In this document: in pieces, positions 22,951-27,668 of the stretch
Position numbering within the stretch: position 1 is the first letter of the stretch
How the letters are laid out: each line of letters begins with the position of its first letter
Origin: Actinomycetes bacterium
Lineage (GTDB): Bacteria; Actinomycetota; Actinomycetes; Mycobacteriales; Micromonosporaceae
Length of the DNA stretch: 27,668 nucleotides
Assembly: GCA_023437285.1 (NCBI GenBank)
Contig: JAEZGP010000255.1
Location: 1-27,668, forward strand
Reading direction: 5' to 3'
Notes under the pieces: model-generated
What the model was told of the DNA's origin: nothing
The model's database searches: none
What the model saw: only the letters and a program-made list of their open reading frames with translations
Translations under genes and position numbers: made by a program

Positions 22951-23571
22951 TCAGAGGTACTGGCCCGTGGGGCCCGTCTGGTCGCCTGGGCCGTGCTGGT
23001 CGGACGGGGTGGGCAGGCCGAAGCCGGGAATGCCGGCGCGGCCGGCCGGGAGGGCGGCGCGACCGCCGCCACCGCCGCGCATCTGCTCCAGCTGGAGCCG
23101 GGCGGCCATCTGCTGCGCGACGAGCGCGGCCTGAATGCCGTGGAACAGGCCCTCCAGCCAGCCGACCAGTTGGGCCTGCGCGATGCGCAGCTCGTCGACG
23201 CTCGGGGCGGTGTCCTGCGTGAACGGCAGGGACAGCCGCTCGAGTTCCTCCACCAGCTCCGGGGCCAGCCCGTCCTCGAGCTCCGTGATGGACCGCTTGT
23301 GGATTTCCGTGAGCCGCTGACGGGCCGCCTCGTCGAGAGGCGCGGAGCGCACCTCGTCCAGCAACTGCTTGATCATGCTGCCGATGCGCATGACCTTGGC
23401 GGGCTGCTCGATGAGGCTCGACGGGTCCTCCGCGGCCGCCTGCTTGCGGCTGGTCTCGTCAACCTCGACCGTGCCCAGGGGGCGCCCGTCCGGTCCGACC
23501 ACGACCACTGTGCTGGTGGCCGGGGTCTCGCTGTCCGACTGGGGAGATTCCGTGCGCTCGGCGTCCGTCAT
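22951..23571 (-). CDS. bpa: Bacterial proteasome activator Bpa/PafE
   Basis: 206 aa. Ring-forming, ATP-independent activator of the 20S proteasome. The C-terminus is G-Q-Y-L, the docking motif by which Bpa/PafE inserts into proteasome alpha-ring pockets. The core helices (KVMRIGSMIKQLLDEVRSAPLDEAARQRLTEIH and LAPELVEELERLSLPF ... LRIAQAQLVGWLEGLFHGIQAAL) match the four-helix bundle. Both tails look disordered; the C-terminal one is Gly/Pro-rich. ATG 23571 is chosen because TATCGT (23584-23579, minus strand) ends 7 nt upstream; GTG 23580 is the alternative. It implies prcBA proteasome genes elsewhere in the genome; none is in this window. Confidence 0.93.
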   Translation of the reverse strand: MTDAERTESPQSDSETPATSTVVVVGPDGRPLGTVEVDETSRKQAAAEDPSSLIEQPAKVMRIGSMIKQLLDEVRSAPLDEAARQRLTEIHKRSITELEDGLAPELVEELERLSLPFTQDTAPSVDELRIAQAQLVGWLEGLFHGIQAALVAQQMAARLQLEQMRGGGGGRAALPAGRAGIPGFGLPTPSDQHGPGDQTGPTGQYL

Positions 23572-23578
23572 GAAGACC

Positions 23579-23584
23579 ACGATA
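23579..23584 (-). promoter_or_regulatory. -10 box TATCGT for leaderless bpa
   Basis: On the minus strand TATCGT ends 7 nt before ATG 23571, giving bpa its own transcript although the methyltransferase gene lies just upstream on the same strand. Confidence 0.45.
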
Positions 23585-23625
23585 GCGTCGCGTTCCGAAG
23601 CGCCCAGTGATCGCCCGGTGATTGG

Positions 23626-24369
23626 CTAGCCTCGCGGCGCCGGTACGTGCGCAGCGGCGGCCGGCACCCGTGCGACGCCGAACACCGACTGGCCGAACGG
23701 CGCGCGCACGCGCCGGTCGAGGAACCGGGCGACGGGCACGAACGTGCGGTCGTAGAGCCGCAGGAGCGCGCCGTTGTGCGGCGTCATGCGCAGCGCCTTC
23801 ACCGACACGTACCAGTTGAGCAGGCCGATCGGGTTGAGGTAGCGGACCTCCTCGACCTCCAGCCCGGCCTCCGTCATCGCGGCGCGCAGGCTCTCGCACG
23901 TGTAGCGGCGCTCGTGGCCGATCGCCCGGTCGAAGCGGCTCATCGCCGACGGGAACGCTGGCACGATGATGACCACGGGGGCGCCGGGGCGGATGAGGGC
24001 GCCCATGCCCCGCAACGCGCCGACGTGGTCGGGGATGTGCTCGAGCACGTTGTAGGCCAACGCCGCGGTGTGGTGGCCGTCGGCCTCCGCGTCGGGCAGC
24101 AACAGCTCGCGGGTGACGATGGTCTCGTGATCGGCGAAGCGGGCCGCCAACGCCTTGTAGCGCGACTCGTCAGCTTCGGTCGCGGTGAACCTCTTCACGG
24201 TCGGCGCCCACTCCAGGGCGTAGTCGCCGGTGCCGCTGCCCACCTCGACGGGGTCGTCGCCGAGGTAGGGCCGGGCGAGGTCAGCGAGCCAGCGGCGGTA
24301 GGCGCGTGCGTCGGAAAGCTCCTCGAGCACATCGGACTGCAGGCGGGAATCTCCGGTCACGGTAGGCAC
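23626..24369 (-). CDS. Class I SAM-dependent methyltransferase
   Basis: 247 aa. SAM-binding motif I is VEVGSGTGDYAL (about 41-52), an acidic residue follows in FTATEADESR, motif III-like AALAYNVLEHIPDHVGALRGM is near 102-122, and motif V-like LIRPGAPVVIIVPAFP follows. The C-terminal half has Y-L-N-P-I-G-L-L-N-W-Y-V and an Arg-rich region, pointing to a peripheral or membrane-near protein. It is divergent from the GT2 gene, a pairing that in actinobacteria often goes with modification of lipid- or polyprenyl-linked sugars (inference). The substrate is unknown. The start is GTG 24369; GTG 24360 is an alternative. No obvious ribosome-binding site. Confidence 0.85.
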   Translation of the reverse strand: MPTVTGDSRLQSDVLEELSDARAYRRWLADLARPYLGDDPVEVGSGTGDYALEWAPTVKRFTATEADESRYKALAARFADHETIVTRELLLPDAEADGHHTAALAYNVLEHIPDHVGALRGMGALIRPGAPVVIIVPAFPSAMSRFDRAIGHERRYTCESLRAAMTEAGLEVEEVRYLNPIGLLNWYVSVKALRMTPHNGALLRLYDRTFVPVARFLDRRVRAPFGQSVFGVARVPAAAAHVPAPRG

Positions 24370-24380
24370 GCCGTAGACTC

Positions 24381-24407
24381 TCTCACGGCTTCACCCGTAC
24401 TGTGAGA
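24381..24407. promoter_or_regulatory. Inverted repeat TCTCAC-15-GTGAGA in divergent promoter region
   Basis: Perfect 6-bp arms lie in the 126-bp gap between the divergent methyltransferase and GT2 genes, close to the methyltransferase start. Both genes could be controlled from here. Adjacent AT-rich sequence (24408-24430) includes TAGTGT on the minus strand, a possible -10. Confidence 0.35.
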
Positions 24408-24495
24408 AGACACTATTTCTGTTTTGTGGAATCTGAGTCACGATTCGGACATGCCCATCGCCCCGTGACCTGCCCGCCGTCTGTCGGAGTGCCCT

Positions 24496-25197
24496 GTGAA
24501 ACTGTCCATCCTGATGCCCGTCTACAACGAGGCCAAGAGCATCGCCAGCGCGGTGAAGCAGGCCCTCGACGTGACGTACCCGGTGGAAGTCGAACTCGTC
24601 ATCGTTGACGACGGCAGCCAGGACGGCACCGGTGACGTGCTGTCCGCGCTCGACGACCCGCGGATCAACCTCATCTCGCACCCGCAGAACAAGGGCAAGG
24701 GCGCCGCCATCAAGACGGCCGTCGCCGGCGCCACCGGCGAATACATGGTGATTCTCGACGCCGACCTGGAATACGACCCGCAGGACATCCCGCGCCTGCT
24801 GCAACCCGTCCTCGACGGACACGCCCGGGTCGTCTACGGCAACCGCACGTTCGGCAGCCACTCGGCGTTCTCGTTCTGGTACGTGATGGGCAACAAGGGC
24901 GTCACCACCGCCGCGAACGTCCTCTACAACTGCTACATCTCCGACCTGGAGACCTGCTTCAAGCTCATGCCGCTGGAGCTGTACCGGTCGCTGAACATCA
25001 AGTCGGCCGGCTTCGGCATGGAGGCCGAGGTCACCGGCAAGCTGCTGCGCCAGCGCATCCGCCCGTACGAGGTGCCGATCTCCTATCGCGCGCGCTCCCG
25101 CGAGGAGGGCAAGAAGATCACCTGGAAGGACGGGGTCGAGGCGCTCTGGATCCTCACCCGCGAGCGCATCCGCAAGCCGCCCGTCACCACCAGCTAG
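24496..25197 (+). CDS. Family 2 glycosyltransferase
   Basis: 233 aa. GT-A fold with the N-terminal LSILMPVYNEAKSIASAV, the nucleotide-sugar motif LVIVDDGSQDGT and the metal-binding D-A-D in MVILDADLEYDP. NKGKGAAIKTAV and LETCFKLMP are characteristic of DPM1/GtrB-type polyprenyl-phosphate glycosyltransferases. There are no C-terminal membrane helices, so it is the soluble form. It probably transfers a sugar to polyprenyl phosphate (inference). GTG 24496 has GGAG 7 nt upstream. The convergent stops of this gene and the quinone oxidoreductase overlap by 4 bp. Confidence 0.9.
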   Translation: MKLSILMPVYNEAKSIASAVKQALDVTYPVEVELVIVDDGSQDGTGDVLSALDDPRINLISHPQNKGKGAAIKTAVAGATGEYMVILDADLEYDPQDIPRLLQPVLDGHARVVYGNRTFGSHSAFSFWYVMGNKGVTTAANVLYNCYISDLETCFKLMPLELYRSLNIKSAGFGMEAEVTGKLLRQRIRPYEVPISYRARSREEGKKITWKDGVEALWILTRERIRKPPVTTS

Positions 25198-26174
25198 GCG
25201 ACCAGCAGCACCTTGCCCACGTGGTCACTGGCCGCGACGCGCTCGTGCGCGGCGGCCGCCTCCGCCATGGGGTACTTCGTGTCGATCACCGGGCCCACCA
25301 TGCCGGCCGCGACGAGGGGCCACACGTGTGCCCGTACGCCCGCGACGACGCGGGCCTTGTCCTCCGCGGACCGCGACCGCAGCGCGGTGGCGGCCACGGA
25401 GGCCCGCTTCGCGAGCAGTACGCCCAGGTCAAGCTCACCCCGCCGGCCCCCTTGCAGCCCGATCACGACGAGCCGGCCGCCCGGCGCCAACGCCTGCACG
25501 TTGCGCGGCAGGTAGGCCCCGCCCACGATGTCGAGGATCACGTCGGCGCCCCGCCCGGCCGTCGCCGACAGCGTCGCGGCCACAAAATCCTCGTCCGTGT
25601 AGTCGATCGCCAGGTCCGCGCCCAACTCGCGCAACGCGGCATGTTTGGCGCTTCGCGCCGTGGTGAGTACCCGCGACCCGTGCGCGTCGGCGAGCTGGAT
25701 GGCGAACGTACCGATGCCGCTGCCGCCCCCGTGCACCAGCAGGACCTCCAGCGGCTGAAGCTGGGCCACGTCGAACACGTTCGACCACACCGTGCACGCC
25801 GCCTCCGGCAGCCCGGCCGCGTCGACCAGGTCGACACTGTCCGGTACAGGCAGCACCTGCCCCTGCGGCACGGCCACCCGTTCGGCGTACCCACCGCCGC
25901 TGAGCAGCGCGCACACCCGGTCACCGACGCGCCAGTCCGTCACCTCCCGCCCGACGGCGGCGATCGTCCCGGACACCTCAAGCCCCGGGTACTCCGACGC
26001 CCCGGGCGGCGGCGGATAGTGCCCCTGCCGCTGCAACAGGTCGGCCCGGTTCACCCCCGCGGCGGCCACCTCGATGAGCACCTCATCGGGCCGGGCCTCG
26101 GGCTCGTCCACCTCGCCCCAGACAAGCACCTCGGGCCCACCCGGCTGGCTGATCGTGATCGCGCGCACCCGCAC
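25194..26174 (-). CDS. NAD(P)H quinone oxidoreductase, PIG3 family
   Basis: 326 aa medium-chain dehydrogenase/reductase without structural zinc ligands. Signatures are ITISQPGGPEVLVWGEVDEPE, VNRADLLQRQGHYPPPPG and the NADPH-binding loop VHGGGSGIGTFAIQLA, with VILDIVGGAYL and LAPGGRLVVIGLQGG further on. These match the p53-inducible-gene-3-like oxidoreductases, which reduce quinones with NADPH. GTG 26174 is chosen because AGGGG lies 5 nt upstream; the open frame to 26255 adds no conserved sequence. Its TAG overlaps the stop of the GT2 gene (shared CTAG at 25194-25197). Confidence 0.92.
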   Translation of the reverse strand: MRVRAITISQPGGPEVLVWGEVDEPEARPDEVLIEVAAAGVNRADLLQRQGHYPPPPGASEYPGLEVSGTIAAVGREVTDWRVGDRVCALLSGGGYAERVAVPQGQVLPVPDSVDLVDAAGLPEAACTVWSNVFDVAQLQPLEVLLVHGGGSGIGTFAIQLADAHGSRVLTTARSAKHAALRELGADLAIDYTDEDFVAATLSATAGRGADVILDIVGGAYLPRNVQALAPGGRLVVIGLQGGRRGELDLGVLLAKRASVAATALRSRSAEDKARVVAGVRAHVWPLVAAGMVGPVIDTKYPMAEAAAAHERVAASDHVGKVLLVA

Positions 26175-26249
26175 ATCATCCCCTGCCAGCGCGCACGTCG
26201 CACCGTCCCACGCACCGACCACGCCCGGTCGGCGTGACCGGGCGATCTG

Positions 26250-26260
26250 GCACACTGTGC
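26250..26260. repeat. Small palindrome GCACA-C-TGTGC before tRNA-Ser
   Basis: Perfect 5-bp arms around one central base, ending 9 nt before the tRNA 5' end. It may belong to the tRNA promoter or a control site, or be chance. Confidence 0.25.
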
Positions 26261-26269
26261 AGGACGCCG

Positions 26270-26358
26270 GGAGGGCTCGCCTAGTGGCCGATGGCGGCGG
26301 TCTTGAAAACCGCTAGGGGTGGTGACACTCCTCCAGGGTTCGAATCCCTGGCCCTCCG
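26270..26358 (+). tRNA. tRNA-Ser(TGA)
   Basis: 89 nt. The acceptor stem GGAGGGC pairs fully with GCCCTCC (26351-26357), with discriminator G. The D stem is 3 bp (GCC/GGC). The anticodon stem GCGGT/ACCGC encloses loop CTTGAAA (26302-26308), anticodon TGA at 26304-26306, reading UCA. A long variable arm of 20 nt with a GGGTG/CACTC hairpin identifies class II serine tRNA. The T arm is CAGGG-TTCGAAT-CCCTG. CCA is not encoded. It marks a change in base composition: the following 1.2 kb are poorer in GC than the rest of the window. Confidence 0.97.
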
Positions 26359-26480
26359 CGATTTACAAGTGAAGACGGTGAGCCGGCCGACCATACGTTG
26401 GGCTTCTCAAGCCACCCTTCGCATCACCGGATCGACAAATGGCTTTCACGGACTTGAGACAGGCCCTACCCACGCGGGAG
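26359..26480. other. Gene-free spacer between tRNA-Ser and the unknown two-gene module
   Basis: 122 bp without a supported gene. A possible + strand frame from 26439 runs only antisense to the 246-aa gene and has no ribosome-binding site. No copy of the tRNA 3' end was noticed here or further on, so an attachment-site duplication is not shown. Confidence 0.5.
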
Positions 26481-27221
26481 CTAGCCCTTCCGCCCCTGGC
26501 GCCCACGCTTCTTCGCCTGCTTGAAGGGCAGCAACTTGCCGAAAGCCGATGGGGCCGATGGTGGGCTGACCTCGTAGCCCAAGCCTTGCAGGGCCACCGC
26601 TGCAACTTCAGGACTCCGCGCTATGGCGGCAAGCAACTGGATCTTTCGGAACTTTTCCCGATGTTCGTCGATGATTCGCGGCCAGCCCGGCTTCCCAATC
26701 AGCAAACCTTCACGGATCAGAGCGTCGATCAGGTCTTCTAAAGCCGGCCGGTAGCGCCTTCCGCCTACAGGCAGGTGCAGCTTACCTACGCCGGCCTTCG
26801 GCTTCCCTGACGCGGCCAACACAGCTTCCCACTCGTCGCTGTTCGCGTTTACCTGCAGGTGAGCTTCGGGATACTCGGCTTTGTCGCGCTCGTAGTCGTA
26901 ATGCAGAAGCTCGGTCAAACGGTCTTGGCTCGGACCGGTCTGAAGGAAGTATGCCGACTGTTCAACGGTCAGGTGCCCCCTGTCGTCCAGGTACGCCCTA
27001 CACGTCACCGTCAGCCACAGCGGAACGTCACCGCTGGCGCTAAGACGCACCGCCCCAGCACGACCAACGCGAAAAAGGTTCGTTCCGATTGCAGCAGTTG
27101 ATCCATCTGGACGGCAGATCGCTCCAACAAACGCGTTGTCACAGACGGTCTCGTTGAGCAATTTAGTCAGATGGTCAGCAAATCCCCGCGTCTGCTCAGC
27201 TAGCTCGCCTGAGCGGCTCAC
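26481..27221 (-). CDS. Uncharacterised protein of a two-gene module, 246 aa
   Basis: I do not recognise a family. The N-terminus (G-E-L-A-E-Q-T-R-G-F-A-D-H-L) looks helical. The middle is strand-rich: AVRLSASGDVPLWLTVTCRAYLDD, SAYFLQTG, then LLHYDYERDKAEYPEAHLQVNA, which holds conserved-looking H/Y/D/E residues. LHLPVGGRRYRPALEDLIDALIREGLL follows, and the C-terminus is very basic (K-Q-A-K-K-R-G-R-Q-G-R-K-G). No membrane segment. GTG 27221 is preferred over TTG 27224; it lies inside the end of the 68-aa gene (26-bp overlap), so the two are translationally linked. Codons here are less GC-biased than in neighbouring genes. A toxin-antitoxin or defence role is only a guess. Confidence 0.7.
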   Translation of the reverse strand: MSRSGELAEQTRGFADHLTKLLNETVCDNAFVGAICRPDGSTAAIGTNLFRVGRAGAVRLSASGDVPLWLTVTCRAYLDDRGHLTVEQSAYFLQTGPSQDRLTELLHYDYERDKAEYPEAHLQVNANSDEWEAVLAASGKPKAGVGKLHLPVGGRRYRPALEDLIDALIREGLLIGKPGWPRIIDEHREKFRKIQLLAAIARSPEVAAVALQGLGYEVSPPSAPSAFGKLLPFKQAKKRGRQGRKG

Positions 27222-27402
27222 CAATAATCACCCACAGGTTCATCGCTTCCGGCGACTGAAAATCACGGCTAAGCGCCTGCTGCCGAAGATCGGCATACGT
27301 TAAGCCAAGCTCGTCAAGCGCGCGTTGGACTCCATCGTCCCATTCGCTCTGGCTCGGCTGTAGCACGACGTCTTGTCGCTGGGTATGTGCTGCTTGACTC
27401 AT
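27196..27402 (-). CDS. Small uncharacterised protein of the two-gene module, 68 aa
   Basis: Hydrophilic protein with a helical core: SEWDDGVQRALDELGLTYADL, then RQQALSRDFQSPEAMNLWVIIG. The pattern W-x(4)-Q-x-A-L-D-E-L-G-x-T-Y-x-D-L and S-P-E-A-x-x-L-W looks conserved and resembles small actinobacterial proteins without known function. The start at ATG 27402 is well supported by GGAGG 7 nt upstream on the minus strand; the frame to 27552 is open but not convincing. Its end overlaps the 246-aa gene by 26 bp. Size and gene order (short protein first) resemble antitoxin-toxin pairs, but no DNA-binding motif is evident. Confidence 0.7.
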   Translation of the reverse strand: MSQAAHTQRQDVVLQPSQSEWDDGVQRALDELGLTYADLRQQALSRDFQSPEAMNLWVIIGEPLRRAS

Positions 27403-27616
27403 GATGGCCCTCCAGGGGTGAGGGGGTGCTCCTGGTGGTCGTCCCCCAGCGTACGGAGGGCGGCCGACAGTTCCTACCCCCATAACGTCACAGTAGGCCG
27501 TCAGATCCCGACGCAGCGTGTTTTCGTCCGTCGGTGAGCGAGTTAGGAACATTACGAATCATCCACACTTCATATCGGATGTACCGCTCAACCGTGACCC
27601 GGTACAACAAGCCGCT

Positions 27617-27646
27617 CTGACACCAGCGCCGGTCGCCTGTCATAGT
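27617..27646 (+). promoter_or_regulatory. Candidate promoter CTGACA-18-CATAGT
   Basis: CTGACA (27617-27622) and CATAGT (27641-27646) are spaced by 18 bp and the second ends 8 nt before ATG 27655, a leaderless arrangement like others in the window. The remainder of 27403-27616 shows no other feature I can support. Confidence 0.35.
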
Positions 27647-27654
27647 CGGTCGTC

Positions 27655-27668
27655 ATGGAGGCGCGGCG
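27655..27668 (+). CDS. Possible start of a plus-strand gene, cut by the window end
   Basis: ATG 27655 begins M-E-A-R and follows a good promoter candidate by 8 nt. Only four full codons are visible, so the product cannot be judged and the call depends on the promoter. Confidence 0.25.

Noticed and set aside
26439..26741. Plus-strand 100-aa frame after tRNA-Ser
   Set aside because: It is antisense to the 246-aa gene and lacks a ribosome-binding site; the minus-strand gene has a coupled partner with a good start.
26859..27101. Plus-strand 80-aa frame inside the unknown module
   Set aside because: Antisense to the 246-aa gene with no start signal; its hydrophobic start looks incidental.

Overview
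The window is very GC-rich, densely packed chromosomal DNA from a high-GC actinobacterium, most likely a Micromonosporaceae member (Micromonospora/Actinoplanes type). This placement is inferred from gene content: DUF5926, a bacterial proteasome activator ending in GQYL, several LytR-CpsA-Psr (LCP) proteins, RsbW-type ATPases, and many genes whose start codon lies 6-8 nt after a TANNNT -10 box, the layout of leaderless actinobacterial mRNAs. No database search was possible, so family names rest on motifs read in the translations.

Layout. 1-1583: 3' part of a DUF4173/DUF4153-like membrane protein that enters the window inside an in-frame 30-bp tandem repeat. 1622-4598: ABC ATPase, ABC membrane protein and flavin-reductase-like protein with overlapping or abutting ends, probably one operon. 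4670-5647: SDR of the UDP-glucuronate decarboxylase type. 5731-10891: four consecutive LCP genes (wall-glycopolymer ligase family). The middle two are close tandem duplicates 6 bp apart. 10916-12002: rhodanese and glycerophosphodiester phosphodiesterase, overlapping. 12074-13758: soluble GAF-like histidine kinase overlapping a stand-alone RsbW-like ATPase, with no response regulator nearby. 13777-17402: DUF5926, a NERD-like protein, a small PAS-like protein, an ACT protein and prephenate dehydratase (pheA). 17412-19739 (minus): AIM24, minimal zinc metallopeptidase, OsmC and GNAT acetyltransferase. 19854-22935: four-helix membrane protein, serS and a Cof-type HAD phosphatase. 22951-24369 (minus): proteasome activator Bpa/PafE and a SAM methyltransferase, divergent from a GT2 glycosyltransferase (24496-25197), which converges on a PIG3-type quinone oxidoreductase (25194-26174, minus). 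26270-26358: tRNA-Ser(TGA).

Beyond the tRNA the base composition falls (two hand-counted 60-nt lines give 53-58% GC, against 78% for one line in the ABC permease). This stretch holds two overlapping minus-strand genes of unknown function (68 and 246 aa), a small accessory-looking module next to a tRNA. It is the best candidate here for an undescribed system, although no function can be read from the sequence.

Functional links: the LCP cluster, the nucleotide-sugar SDR upstream and the GT2/methyltransferase pair all suit envelope glycopolymer biology. The remaining genes are core metabolism, translation, proteostasis and signalling. No CRISPR array, insertion sequence, integrase or rRNA was seen, and no stretch longer than about 300 bp lacks a gene.
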